NCBI GenBank assembly: GCA_002083365.1
Contig: LVWS01000045.1
Location: 98,319 to 162,318 of the forward strand
Direction of reading: 5' to 3'
Origin: Nitrospira sp. SG-bin1
GTDB lineage: Bacteria; Nitrospirota; Nitrospiria; Nitrospirales; Nitrospiraceae
DNA length: 64,000 nucleotides
Shown: positions 17,551 through 26,970 of the stretch, in pieces
Layout of the letters: every line of letters begins with the position of its first letter
Position numbering within the stretch: the first letter of the stretch is position 1
The notes under the pieces: model-generated
The model's input: only the letters and a program-made list of their open reading frames with translations
What the model was told of the DNA's origin: nothing
Database searches by the model: none
Position numbers and translations under genes: made by a program

Positions 17551-18429
17551 TTGACGGACCACGTGCCGGTTGATCGAAATCTGCTCAACAAGGACCTCCA
17601 TCGCCTCATCGGCGAGCGTCATCCTCTCTCTTCTCCGATTCGCCTGCAGGAAGCCGAAGCGTATCTACACCGACAGTTCTCAGAAGCCGGTCTGACCGTC
17701 ACGAAGCCACCCTTTCAAGCCCTGGGCGGCACGTACCATAATGTGATCGGAACGGTGGTTCCCGACACGGAGCCATTCCAATCCGCGCCGCCGCTGATCC
17801 TCGCCGCACACTTCGACACAGTGCAGGGGTCTCCCGGTGCCGACGACAACGCCAGCGCCCTCTCGGTGATGCTCCACGTTGCTCGCCAGGTCCGAGCCCT
17901 GAACGTCACCAGACCGATCCGTTTCATCGCCTTCAACTTGGAAGAAGAGAACTTGCTCGGCAGCGCCGCCTATACGGGGCTTTTGAGAAAGAATCGCGAA
18001 GCGATCCACGGCGCGATCGTGTTGGAATGTGTCGGTTATGCGAGCCACCAACCGAACTCGCAAAAAATTCCTCCCGGTGTGCCCATCGCCGTGCCCACGA
18101 CTGGAAATTTTCTCGCCGTGGTCGGGAACGAGCGGTCACAGGCCCTGACCAGCTCCGTCGTTCAGGCTATGAAATCACACCTCCCGATCGTTCCCTTGAT
18201 CGTGCCTGGCAACGGAGAAAGGCTCCCGGACACCAGGCGTAGCGATCACACCTCGTTCTGGGAGCAAAGGATCCCCGCCGTCATGCTCACCGATACGGCG
18301 AACTTCCGCAATCCTCACTACCATCGTTCGACCGACACGCTCGACACCTTGAACCTCGACTTCATTGCGTCAGTGGCCGATGGTCTCATGGCGGCGATCA
18401 TCGCATTGGCCGGTCGGCGTTCTGCGTAG
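17551..18429 (+). CDS. M28-family zinc aminopeptidase-like protein
   Basis: The 292-residue protein has the M28 two-zinc site in order: AAHFDTV, GADDNAS, NLEEEN with the catalytic Glu, VLECVGY and a final His in RRSDHTSFWE. It starts with TTG at 17551, seven bases after the argB stop; a GTG at 17563 is an alternative. No signal peptide is visible, so cytoplasmic action is likely. Members include aminopeptidases and glutaminyl cyclases, and the exact substrate cannot be read from the sequence. Confidence 0.85.
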   Translation: MTDHVPVDRNLLNKDLHRLIGERHPLSSPIRLQEAEAYLHRQFSEAGLTVTKPPFQALGGTYHNVIGTVVPDTEPFQSAPPLILAAHFDTVQGSPGADDNASALSVMLHVARQVRALNVTRPIRFIAFNLEEENLLGSAAYTGLLRKNREAIHGAIVLECVGYASHQPNSQKIPPGVPIAVPTTGNFLAVVGNERSQALTSSVVQAMKSHLPIVPLIVPGNGERLPDTRRSDHTSFWEQRIPAVMLTDTANFRNPHYHRSTDTLDTLNLDFIASVADGLMAAIIALAGRRSA

Positions 18430-18469
18430 CTTTCATTTGCCGAATTGGCTAGAATCCCGTGGCTCAGCG

Positions 18470-18619
18470 GTGTGGCGCCGTTACCGACAGAAGCGCGAGC
18501 TGCGCCGGTTGCGTGGTTCGTCGAGTCCATTGCCCGAGGAAGTTCTTGACCGCCTCGACCGGCTTGAAGCGGAACAGGAGTGCCGCGAGAGACGGTATGT
18601 GGGGAAGCCGATTTCATGA
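18470..18619 (+). CDS. Possible small charged protein (49 residues)
   Basis: A GTG-started frame in the gap between the M28 peptidase and the ORF6N remnant encodes a strongly charged, helix-prone peptide (RRYRQKRELRRLRG, then VLDRLDRLEAEQECRER). There is no good ribosome binding site and I recognise no family. It could be the tail of a decayed gene. Confidence 0.25.
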   Translation: MWRRYRQKRELRRLRGSSSPLPEEVLDRLDRLEAEQECRERRYVGKPIS

Positions 18620-18632
18620 GGCAGTCGAACTG

Positions 18633-19196
18633 ATGCCTTCTCGAAAACCTGATCTTGCTCCTCATACCTTGGAGCCGCTGATCCTAGTCATTCGAAACCA
18701 ACGTGTCATCCTGGACGCGGACTTAGCCAAGTTGTACGGCGTGCAAACGAAGCGCTTCAACGAAGCATTCAAACGCAATCGGCATCGGTTCCCTGACGAT
18801 TTCGCCTTTCAACTCACCGCCGTGGAGTTCACCAACTTGAGGTCGTAATGTGCGACCTCAAGTTCGCAAGCTATTGAATCTACGACCAGTCCTCACGGCG
18901 GTCGTCGGTATCACCCTTGGGCCTTTACCGAACACGGCGCCGTGATGGCCGCTAACATTCTTCATAGCGAACAAGCGATTCACATGAGTGTCTTTGTGGT
19001 CCGAGCCTTTGTTCAGTTGCGAGAACAGATCGCCGCCAACCGAACCATTCTCAAACGTCTCGCTGAGATTGATAAGACCTTGCTCGAGCAGGATACCGCC
19101 TTGGTGGACCTGTACGAGAAACTGCAACCGCTGCTGCAACCACCTCCCGACGCACCTAAGCGACGAATCGGTTTTCAGTCGAAGGGAAAAGCCTAG
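18633..19196 (+). pseudogene. ORF6N-domain (phage antirepressor-like) gene interrupted by an in-frame stop
   Basis: Residues 1-71 from ATG 18633 are an ORF6N domain (LILVIRNQRVILDADLAKLYGV, FNEAFKRNRHRFPDDFAFQL), ending NLRS at a TAA at 18846-18848. The same frame continues without shift into ATSSSQ, HGGRRYHPWAFTEHGAVMAANIL and a helical tail to 19196. The stop lies where relatives usually have a residue such as Gln, so one C-to-T change would explain it. ORF6N proteins occur in phages and in many chromosomes as lone genes. Readthrough or two-piece expression cannot be excluded. Confidence 0.75.
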
Positions 19197-19205
19197 CAGG
19201 ATTCA

Positions 19206-19931
19206 ATGAGGACGCGCCTCTCTGGTTCAACTCGGCAAGCTATCGCCTCTATATTTGATCGCCTTGATTACAAGCGCTTGGAATCCGTCTATTGCTACGA
19301 AGGGGGCGATGAGTTCTGGCGTAAGAAGCGGGAACCCTGCCGACGGCTAGGAACCAAAGTGGCCGAAGTTCTCGTACAGAAGTTACCGCATGGCGGGCGA
19401 AGTCTGTATGTCGGAGCCGGCGTAACGGAGCTGCCGACATTAATCGCGGAAGTGATAGAACTCGAGCGCGAGGTCGCGCCCTATAATCTTAGGCGGTCGG
19501 AGGTAGCGGTCCTCAATCGTGCCTGCCGATCGCTCCCCGTGAAGTTTAGAGCACAGGACGCCTCCCTCGCGTCAGGCCTCTTCGACCATCTCTGGATTGT
19601 GAGTGTCTTGAACGATCCTGAACGGTTCCCCCACCTATCGCCCTTGTCCTATGGCCGAGCGGATCCCGTGACGTTTGACCCTGGACGGTTTCAGAAGGAG
19701 CGGCGGATTGTTCAATCCATCGTGAACCGCTGCCTGCCAAAGCTGCGGCTGCCGGGCCTCGTGACGACATCGACTGAGGAAGCTATCTGGATTGCGGATT
19801 GGTGCCATCGGCATGGGGTTCCCTACCGCGTGGAACGGAAACAGTACCCTACGGCTCTGGTGGGTGATCCGATCTGTGTTGTTCGGATCGGACGGCGCAA
19901 GTTCAAAAGTCGAACACTCCGCACGTCATAA
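19206..19931 (+). CDS. Unknown protein with a methyltransferase-like core
   Basis: The 241-residue protein shows a pattern like a class I SAM-dependent methyltransferase: RSLYVGAGVTELPTLI (glycine loop after a beta strand), an acidic position soon after (ELEREVAPYNLRR) and FDHLWIVSVLNDPE as a motif IV-like strand. No full catalytic motif can be named. It starts 10 bases after the ORF6N remnant and converges with the carbonic anhydrase-like gene. Function is not known. Confidence 0.6.
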   Translation: MRTRLSGSTRQAIASIFDRLDYKRLESVYCYEGGDEFWRKKREPCRRLGTKVAEVLVQKLPHGGRSLYVGAGVTELPTLIAEVIELEREVAPYNLRRSEVAVLNRACRSLPVKFRAQDASLASGLFDHLWIVSVLNDPERFPHLSPLSYGRADPVTFDPGRFQKERRIVQSIVNRCLPKLRLPGLVTTSTEEAIWIADWCHRHGVPYRVERKQYPTALVGDPICVVRIGRRKFKSRTLRTS

Positions 19932-19958
19932 CGTCTCACCTTTGCACCTTGCCGACTT

Positions 19959-20504
19959 TTACACTTTGAACCCCGCGTTCTTCCCCGAATCGGATAGATA
20001 CTGGCGGGCGTATCTCACGTAGTTCTCTGCCGACTCTCTAACCCAGGCGAGCTCTTTCTCGGTAACCGGTCGCTTCACCCTAGCCGGTGATCCAAGGATC
20101 AAACTCTTCGGTGGAACGAGCGTGCCCTCGACGATCAAAGCTCCGGCTCCCACTACGGAATCTTCGCCGATCACTGCACCGTCCATGATGATCGCGCCCA
20201 TGCCCACCAATACGCGATCATGGATCGTACAGCCGTGCAACACGACATTGTGACCAATTGTGACATCGTTACCGATGATGAGTGGATGGGTATCATGCGT
20301 CACATGGAGCATGCAGAGATCCTGGACGTTCGTTCTTTCTCCGATTCGGATGTAGTTCACATCGCCCCGGATGACAGCGTTGAACCAAGCGCTGCAGTAG
20401 TCACCCATGGCGACATCGCCGATCACAACGGCGGTCTCTTCGACAAAGCAGGATTCGGGGATCGTTGGTCTGATGCCCTGGAAGGTTCGAATCATGAGGG
20501 GCAC
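19959..20504 (-). CDS. Gamma carbonic anhydrase-like hexapeptide-repeat protein
   Basis: A 181-residue left-handed beta-helix protein (VVIGDVAMGDYCSAWFNAVIRGD). It carries the His residues that bind metal in gamma carbonic anhydrases (LHVTHDTH and IGHNVVLHGC). The C-terminal helix (KELAWVRESAENYVRYARQY) closes the fold. Family members catalyse CO2 hydration or are inactive scaffolds; the intact His set makes activity possible. Confidence 0.9.
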   Translation of the reverse strand: MPLMIRTFQGIRPTIPESCFVEETAVVIGDVAMGDYCSAWFNAVIRGDVNYIRIGERTNVQDLCMLHVTHDTHPLIIGNDVTIGHNVVLHGCTIHDRVLVGMGAIIMDGAVIGEDSVVGAGALIVEGTLVPPKSLILGSPARVKRPVTEKELAWVRESAENYVRYARQYLSDSGKNAGFKV

Positions 20505-20585
20505 TCTATGGGAAGTGAGCGGTTGCCCGCAAGGGTCTGCACGGCCTGATTGACAGTCTTTTTGGCCCTCCCGTAGACTGCCTCC

Positions 20586-22067
20586 ATGTCACAACCGCTG
20601 ATCACTCCACGAAGCACCAAACCGCCAGCCCAACGGGACAGGCACGGATCCCTGATCGAAGCCGGTTCTCGGAAAACCACGATCGGGTTTGTGAACCTAG
20701 GCTGCTCCAAAAATCAGGTCGACTCGGAAATCATGCTTGGGACCCTCGTGTCCGATGGCTTTCAACTGACCAACGAACCCCAAAAGGCCGAGGTCGTCAT
20801 TGTCAATACGTGCGGCTTCATTGAAGAAGCCAAAGAAGAATCGATCAACACGATTCTCGAACACGGCCGTCTAAAGAAAACCGGCACCTGCCGTGTCTTG
20901 ATTGCGGCCGGCTGCTTGGCACAACGCTATCAAGGCGACTTGCTCAAGGAATTACCGGAATTGGATGGGGTGGTCGGCACCGGGGAGTTCGGCAAGATCG
21001 CGGAGATTTGCCGAGATTTGTTGGCTCCCAAGAAACGGCACCAACGCCTTTGGATCAGTCAACCCCCCTACCTCTACGATGAATTGGCCCCCCGCCTAAG
21101 ACTCGGCAACCGGCATAGCGCCTACGTGAAGATCGCCGAAGGCTGCAACCGTAACTGTGCCTTCTGCGCCATTCCGCTGATGCGCGGGAAACAGCGCAGC
21201 AGACCGGTAGAATCCATTGTCGCTGAGGCGCGCCGGCTCGCCGCCGAAGGGGTCAAAGAGATCAACCTCATCTCACAGGACACGGTCAACTACGGAGTCG
21301 ATCTCGGACTTCGCCATGGACTCGTGTCACTCCTCCGTGAATTGGTCACGGTAAAGGATGCGCGTTGGATCAGACCCTTCTACTTATATCCGCAGCAAGT
21401 CACCGACGAGCTGTTGGACCTCTATGCGGGCGAAGAACGCATCGTCAAGTACATCGACATGCCGTTGCAACACATCAACGATCGGATGCTCAAAGCCATG
21501 CACCGATTGGGTGACCGGGCGGCCATCGAGCGATTGGTCGAGCGGATCAGACATCGTATTCCCGGCGTCACCTTTCGCACCGCGTTCATCGTGGGGTTCC
21601 CCGGCGAAACCGACGCCGCGTTCGCCGAGCTGCGCGATTACGTCGAGCGGACGGAGTTCGATCGGGTCGCCGTCTTTCTCTACTCGGACGAGGAAGGAAC
21701 CTCGGCCGTCGACCTGGGCGACAAAGTCGAGCGGGAGGTGATGGATGAGCGCCGCAGCGCGATTCTATCGATCCAGGAATCGATTGCGGTCGCCAAAGGA
21801 AGGGCCAACGTGGGCTCCATCCTCGATGTGCTCATCGATGGACGCTCCGCAGAAACGGACGGCGTCTTGGAGGGACGCCACGCAGGACTCGCTCCTGAAA
21901 TCGACGGGGTGGTCTACATCGACGAAGGCAAGTCTGATCCCGCTCCACGGTACCTTGCGCACCACAATGTCCTCGCTCCAACATCGGGTGACTTCTGCAA
22001 GGTCGAGATCACTGATGCGGCCGGCTTCGATCTCATCGGACGCATCGTTACGAATCCCATTCACTGA
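20586..22067 (+). CDS. rimO: Ribosomal protein S12 methylthiotransferase RimO
   Basis: RimO adds a methylthio group to an Asp of ribosomal protein S12, using two iron-sulfur clusters. The N-terminal cluster cysteines lie in NLGCSKNQVD, VNTCGFIEEA and AAGCLAQRY. The radical-SAM motif is GCNRNCAFCAIP near residue 186. A TRAM domain ends the protein (VEITDAAGFDLIGRI). An N-terminal extension of about 30 residues precedes the family start; a later start is possible. Length 493. Confidence 0.95.
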   Translation: MSQPLITPRSTKPPAQRDRHGSLIEAGSRKTTIGFVNLGCSKNQVDSEIMLGTLVSDGFQLTNEPQKAEVVIVNTCGFIEEAKEESINTILEHGRLKKTGTCRVLIAAGCLAQRYQGDLLKELPELDGVVGTGEFGKIAEICRDLLAPKKRHQRLWISQPPYLYDELAPRLRLGNRHSAYVKIAEGCNRNCAFCAIPLMRGKQRSRPVESIVAEARRLAAEGVKEINLISQDTVNYGVDLGLRHGLVSLLRELVTVKDARWIRPFYLYPQQVTDELLDLYAGEERIVKYIDMPLQHINDRMLKAMHRLGDRAAIERLVERIRHRIPGVTFRTAFIVGFPGETDAAFAELRDYVERTEFDRVAVFLYSDEEGTSAVDLGDKVEREVMDERRSAILSIQESIAVAKGRANVGSILDVLIDGRSAETDGVLEGRHAGLAPEIDGVVYIDEGKSDPAPRYLAHHNVLAPTSGDFCKVEITDAAGFDLIGRIVTNPIH

Positions 22068-22129
22068 GTGTGGTTTCTTGTTGTTCCTGTTACGCTCAAA
22101 GCGCCGTCCAACACTGGAGTAAAACCTCG

Positions 22130-22996
22130 ATGACCGCCCGGACAAAAGATTCGATCATTCTGCTGATCCATTGCAAGGACCGTAAAGGCATCGTCGCGCG
22201 AGTATCGGGATTTATTCACGACTTCGGCGGCAATATTCTCGACTCCGACCATCACACTGACGAGGAAACGAACGATTTCCTCATGCGGATGGAATTCGCC
22301 ACGGAGGGATTTCAGATTCCCTCGGACGACATTCCAGCCGCCTTTGCTCCGATCGCAAAAGTGTATGAGATGCATTACGAAGTATACCCATCCAGCCGAC
22401 GAACCCGCGTCGGCCTACTGGTTTCGAAACAAGATCACTGCCTGGCCGATCTCCTCCAGCGGCACCGGCGAGACGAGCTGCACATCGATATCCCGGTCAT
22501 TATCTCGAATCACGACACCTGCGCCGGCTGGGCCGATCTCTTCAAGATTCCCTTTGCCGTCTATCCCGTGACGAAGGAGACCAAGCCTCAGCAGGAACAA
22601 CAGGTTTTGGCCCTGCTGAAAGAGCATCGGGTAGAGCTCGTGGTGATGGCCCGCTACATGCAGGTTCTCACCGCGGATTTTTTATCTCAGGTCGGCAGCC
22701 CGGTCATCAACATCCACCATTCTTTTCTTCCGGCCTTTATCGGAGCCAATCCTTACCGGCAGGCCTACGATCGCGGCGTGAAGATCATCGGAGCCACGGC
22801 ACACTACGCGACCAAAGATTTGGACGAAGGACCGATCATCGAACAAGACGTGATTCGTGTAGGACATCGGGATACGGTTGAAGATCTCGTGCGGAAAGGA
22901 CGCGACTTGGAAGAGATCGTGCTCGCCCGGGCCGTGCGGCGGCACATCGAGCGGCGTATCTTAGTCTACGGAAGAAAGACCGTGGTGTTCGACTGA
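22130..22996 (+). CDS. purU: Formyltetrahydrofolate deformylase
   Basis: PurU hydrolyses 10-formyl-tetrahydrofolate to formate and tetrahydrofolate, balancing one-carbon pools. An N-terminal ACT domain (SIILLIHCKDRKGIVARVSGF) is followed by a formyltransferase-type domain with ISNHDTC, MARYMQVL and the catalytic region INIHHSFLPAF. I set the start at ATG 22130 (GGAG upstream), which gives 288 residues; the open frame reaches further back over the rimO end. A terminator follows. Confidence 0.95.
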   Translation: MTARTKDSIILLIHCKDRKGIVARVSGFIHDFGGNILDSDHHTDEETNDFLMRMEFATEGFQIPSDDIPAAFAPIAKVYEMHYEVYPSSRRTRVGLLVSKQDHCLADLLQRHRRDELHIDIPVIISNHDTCAGWADLFKIPFAVYPVTKETKPQQEQQVLALLKEHRVELVVMARYMQVLTADFLSQVGSPVINIHHSFLPAFIGANPYRQAYDRGVKIIGATAHYATKDLDEGPIIEQDVIRVGHRDTVEDLVRKGRDLEEIVLARAVRRHIERRILVYGRKTVVFD

Positions 22997-23027
22997 CCCC
23001 TTCGTACCTGTAGACGGAAAACCGATA

Positions 23028-23055
23028 GGGAGCGGGATGACACCGCTCCCCTTTT
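23028..23055 (+). terminator. Rho-independent terminator after purU
   Basis: GGGAGCGG and CCGCTCCC form a perfect eight-base stem with a seven-base loop, followed by CTTTTC. It lies 32 bases after the purU stop, between the convergent purU and htrA genes. Confidence 0.9.
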
Positions 23056-23071
23056 CTCGGTTTCTTCAAGA

Positions 23072-24556
23072 CTATACTTTTGCGGATAGGAACAGAGAAT
23101 TTCCACGCCGATTGATGAGCATTAAGATATTGTCCCCCTTTTTCACCTCGGAGGACGCTCTCTCGAAATCCTTCACGGACGTGATCGGCTGCCGGTTCAT
23201 TTCCCGGATGACATCGCCCGGCATAAGCCCGGCTTTCCCGGCTCCACTGTCCGGCTCGACTTTAGTCACCACGACACCCTGCTTCTCTTTCAGACCACGT
23301 TCTTTCGCGGTGTCGTGATCTATGTCTTCGGCCGCAAGACCGGATAAGGCATAGTCGGTGTCGGTCCGTTCCGCCTTGGCAATCTTCGTTTCTTCCGGCT
23401 GCTCACCGACTCTCACGGTCAACTCACGTTCTCGTCCATCACGGATTACTTTCAGGATCACCCTCGTGCCGACTGACGTTCTGGTCACAAGACGCTGCAA
23501 GGCGACTCCATCTTCCACGGGAGTGCCGTGATACCCGATAATTACGTCGCCCTGCTTCAGGCCTGCCTGCTCCGCCGGACTTCCCTCTTTCACGTCACTG
23601 ATCAACGCGCCTTTGGCGTCCTTCACGCTGAACGACCTTGCCAGGTCCTGGTTCAGGTCTTGAAGACCGATACCAAGATAACCCCGGACCACCTTGCCGC
23701 TCTTGACGAGACTCTCATAGATCGGCTTGGCCATCGTCGTGGAGACCGCGAAGCCGACGCCTTGATACCCTCCGGTCTGCGAAAAGATGGCGGTGTTGAT
23801 GCCCACGAGCTCGCCTTTGGTGTTCACCAATGCACCGCCTGAGTTACCGGGGTTGATGGCGGCGTCTGTTTGAATGAAATCCTCATATTGCGTGATTCCC
23901 ATATGGCCCCGACCGACCGCGCTTACAATTCCCAGGGTCACTGTGGAATTCAACCCGAACGGATTGCCGACGGCCAACACATACTCCCCGACTTGCAGAC
24001 GTGAAGCATCGCCCCACGGTACGGCAGGAAGATCCTGCGCGTTGACTTTCACCACTGCCAAATCGGTTTTGGGATCGGTGCCGACGATTTTTCCCTTGAA
24101 TTCGCGCTTGTCCGGAAGCGTGACATTGACCTCACGCGCCTTGGCGATCACGTGATTATTGGTCAAGATATAGCCATCCGCAGAAATGACGACGCCCGAC
24201 CCTTGCCCCCTCCGCGGCCCTCGAGGTTCAAAAGGGTCGGCTGGTCCCCGCCCGCGAGGACCGAACGGTTTACCGAAAAATTCTTCCATTCGGTCTCGCA
24301 GCTCGTCAGGGACAGCGAATCCCTCCGATACCTTGTCCGTCATGACAGTCGTGATGTTGACGACCGCCGGAGTGACCTGCTTGGCAACCTCCGTGAAGCC
24401 GCTTGCCGGCGGGCCTACGGCGACAGGCATAACCGTCGGTGACGGAACGTTCGATGCGTAGGATGCCGTGAGTAAGTGGCCGCCCCAAATCAGGACGCCG
24501 CTCAGAAGACCGATTCCTATCACGGAACCGATGGCGCGATACGGATGCGATGGCAT
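23072..24556 (-). CDS. HtrA/DegP-type periplasmic serine protease
   Basis: A trypsin-like protease with two PDZ domains, expected to degrade or refold damaged envelope proteins. From ATG 24556, which has a strong AAGGAGGA site, it has 494 residues with an N-terminal membrane segment (about 9-33), the triad H135 (LTNNHVIAKA), D165 (DPKTDLAVVK) and S239 (NPGNSGGALV), and PDZ domains at about 300-385 and 400-490 (GLMPGDVIREMN). An Arg/Pro/Gly-rich loop (about 97-117) follows the first strands. Response regulator, kinase and protease lie in this order on one strand, which suggests the kinase pair controls it. Confidence 0.93.
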   Translation of the reverse strand: MPSHPYRAIGSVIGIGLLSGVLIWGGHLLTASYASNVPSPTVMPVAVGPPASGFTEVAKQVTPAVVNITTVMTDKVSEGFAVPDELRDRMEEFFGKPFGPRGRGPADPFEPRGPRRGQGSGVVISADGYILTNNHVIAKAREVNVTLPDKREFKGKIVGTDPKTDLAVVKVNAQDLPAVPWGDASRLQVGEYVLAVGNPFGLNSTVTLGIVSAVGRGHMGITQYEDFIQTDAAINPGNSGGALVNTKGELVGINTAIFSQTGGYQGVGFAVSTTMAKPIYESLVKSGKVVRGYLGIGLQDLNQDLARSFSVKDAKGALISDVKEGSPAEQAGLKQGDVIIGYHGTPVEDGVALQRLVTRTSVGTRVILKVIRDGRERELTVRVGEQPEETKIAKAERTDTDYALSGLAAEDIDHDTAKERGLKEKQGVVVTKVEPDSGAGKAGLMPGDVIREMNRQPITSVKDFERASSEVKKGDNILMLINRRGNSLFLSAKV

Positions 24557-24688
24557 GACTTCCTCCTTGTGACGCCGTTGATCGATGATCGACGGAAATC
24601 GAATTCTAGACGACAAAGAACGTTTCCCGGTCTCGACGGAAGCTAACAACCGGTGATGAGAAGCAGATTAACGGCGGATTAAACTTTG

Positions 24689-26092
24689 CTAAGCGGCGGA
24701 ATGAGTGAGCGGCAGCACGACCGTAAAGGTTGATCCCTGGCCGAGATCGCTTTTGACTTCTACCCGACCCTCGTGCAAATCCGCGATCCAGGCACAGATG
24801 GCGAGACCGAGGCCCGTCCCCTTCTTCGTGTGAGCGCGGGCGACATCCGTGCGGAAGAACCGCTGGAAAATCTTCTTATGATCGGCCTGGGCGATGCCGA
24901 TCCCATGGTCCGTGACCGACAACCTGGCCTCTCGACCGTCGTTCAACAGCGAGATCTCGACCTTGCCGCCAGGATACGAATACTTCATTGCATTCTCGAC
25001 GAGATTGAGCAACAGCTCGCGAAGTCGCAAGTCGTCGCCCTGAACGACCACGGGCATCACCGTTCCCAGCACGACCTCGATATTGCGGTCCTGCCCGAGC
25101 AGCGTGGCCTGGCGATGAATATCTTCAACCAAGGACTCCATCGCCACGGGCAACGACTCCATTTTGACCTCTCCCATATCGGCACGGGAGAGGAACAACA
25201 ACTCGTCGACGATTCGGGTCATTCGATCAATTTCCTCCAAATTGCTCTCGAGCACCGACTTATAATCTTCGAGAGCACGAGGTCGCCGCAGAACCAAGTC
25301 CGTTTCGCCCTTCATCACCGTGAGAGGGGTCCGCAACTCATGCGACGCATCGCTGGTGAATTGACGGATTTGGCGGAACGAGACATCCAGTCGGCCGATC
25401 ATGTTGTTGAAGGTGGCGGCCAGTCGGCCGATTTCGTCGTGAGCCGCCGGCATGGTGAGGCGTTGGCTGAGATCTCCCGCGGCAATGCGCTGTGCCGCAA
25501 GCGTAATCTTATCGACGGGACGTAACGCTCGTCCCGCCAAGAACCATCCCCCCGCCAGAGAGACGGCCAAGGCGATCGGGATGGCCACCAGGAGTAGAAT
25601 CAGGAATCGGTGGAGCGTCTCTCCGACCGACTCCATCGACGTGCCCACTTGCACGATGTACAGGAGATTCCCCCGATACATGATGGGCACGGAAATCAGC
25701 CGCAACGGAGGCTCATTGGGATACTTGGCCGACTCGAACGTGCTCTGGCCGGCGAAGGCGGTTTCTAGAGCCGTGCGACTGAGTGGAACCTCGTGTTGCC
25801 TGATATTGGGGGATCGGATCGTGATCGTCCCCGAGGGGCTGAAGATCTGGAAGAATTTATCGATTCTGGCGAGCTCGGGAAACTGTGAAATCAGCTCTTC
25901 TTCGTCGATCAACGGAAGAAATCCTCGGGCTTCAAGCGATCGCACGGCGGTCGTCGCCGTTTCTTCCAGCGATTCATCGACCGTGTCGCGGAGGTTTCTC
26001 GCCGTAATGGCATACAGAATCACGGAGAAAACGATCAAGACCACGGCGAGAGCGGTCCCGTACCAGAGGGTCAGCCGAACACGTAGCGGCAT
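24689..26092 (-). CDS. Membrane sensor histidine kinase
   Basis: This 467-residue kinase has transmembrane helices at about 9-30 and 163-187, a periplasmic sensor region between them, a HAMP domain (ALRPVDKITLAAQRIAAG), the phospho-acceptor H251 in SDASHELRTPLTVMKGE, and an ATPase domain with N box NLVENAMKY, G1 DHGIGIA and G2 GTGLGLAI. It probably pairs with the regulator at 26201-26872, whose gene precedes it, and htrA follows; an envelope-stress signal is a reasonable inference. Confidence 0.93.
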   Translation of the reverse strand: MPLRVRLTLWYGTALAVVLIVFSVILYAITARNLRDTVDESLEETATTAVRSLEARGFLPLIDEEELISQFPELARIDKFFQIFSPSGTITIRSPNIRQHEVPLSRTALETAFAGQSTFESAKYPNEPPLRLISVPIMYRGNLLYIVQVGTSMESVGETLHRFLILLLVAIPIALAVSLAGGWFLAGRALRPVDKITLAAQRIAAGDLSQRLTMPAAHDEIGRLAATFNNMIGRLDVSFRQIRQFTSDASHELRTPLTVMKGETDLVLRRPRALEDYKSVLESNLEEIDRMTRIVDELLFLSRADMGEVKMESLPVAMESLVEDIHRQATLLGQDRNIEVVLGTVMPVVVQGDDLRLRELLLNLVENAMKYSYPGGKVEISLLNDGREARLSVTDHGIGIAQADHKKIFQRFFRTDVARAHTKKGTGLGLAICAWIADLHEGRVEVKSDLGQGSTFTVVLPLTHSAA

Positions 26093-26200
26093 AGGTCAGT
26101 TCCTGGTCACCGTGACGAAATGATACCGCTGTAGAGCCTTGTCGTCGGTTTGGCCCATCTAAAGTCGCTGCACGAACGCGAGAGAGGTTTCGGCATCGTG

Positions 26201-26872
26201 CTAGTCGGCTTTCAGCATATACCCGCTACCGCGAATGGTATGGATCAATTTCTTGGTTCGCCCTCGATCGATTTTATTTCTGAGGTAATTGACGTAGACA
26301 TCGATGACGTTCGTGAACGTGTCGAAGTCTTGATTCCACACGTGTTCGGAAATCATGGGCCTGGTGAGCACCCGGCCTGTATGGCGCATCAGATATTCGA
26401 GCAAGGCGTACTCTTTTAACGTCAGATCGATACGTTGCCCGCCGCGGGTCACATCGCGGGTCGCCGGGTTCAGAATGAGATCGTCCACCTGAAGGATCCC
26501 CGGGCTTTCGGATGCCCCACGGCGCAATAGGGCTCGCACGCGCGCCAAGAGTTCATCGATGGCGAATGGCTTGGTCAGGTAGTCATCGGCGCCGGCATCC
26601 AGTCCTTTGACCCGCTGATCGATCTGGGATTGGGCCGAAAGGATCAGCACCGGTGTGTGGATTCGTTCCCGGCGAATGTTCTTCAGAACATCGAGACCGG
26701 ACATGGAGGGCAACATCACGTCGACGACCAGGAGGTCGTAGTTGGTGCCCCGAACCATGTCCAACCCTTTGGCACCGTCCTCACAGAGATCGACGGCATA
26801 ACTTTCTTCTTCAAGCGCCCGCTTGATAAAGCAGCCGACTTTGGTTTCATCTTCGATGACGAGGACCCGCAT
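26201..26872 (-). CDS. OmpR-family response regulator
   Basis: A 223-residue regulator with a receiver domain (VLVIEDETKVG, phospho-acceptor D51 in LLVVDVMLPSM, K in DYLTKPFAIDEL) and an OmpR-type winged helix (TLKEYALLEYLMRHTGRVLTR, then DVYVNYLRNKID). It is the first gene of the set with the kinase and htrA. Confidence 0.94.
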   Translation of the reverse strand: MRVLVIEDETKVGCFIKRALEEESYAVDLCEDGAKGLDMVRGTNYDLLVVDVMLPSMSGLDVLKNIRRERIHTPVLILSAQSQIDQRVKGLDAGADDYLTKPFAIDELLARVRALLRRGASESPGILQVDDLILNPATRDVTRGGQRIDLTLKEYALLEYLMRHTGRVLTRPMISEHVWNQDFDTFTNVIDVYVNYLRNKIDRGRTKKLIHTIRGSGYMLKAD

Positions 26873-26970
26873 ACAAACTCCGACGGTGTTGATCAGCCGC
26901 GTGATTATACCAGACCGTTGACTGTGAATCTTGGAGCTAGGAGAGAATCCCGATGCCCACGAAGCCGAGG

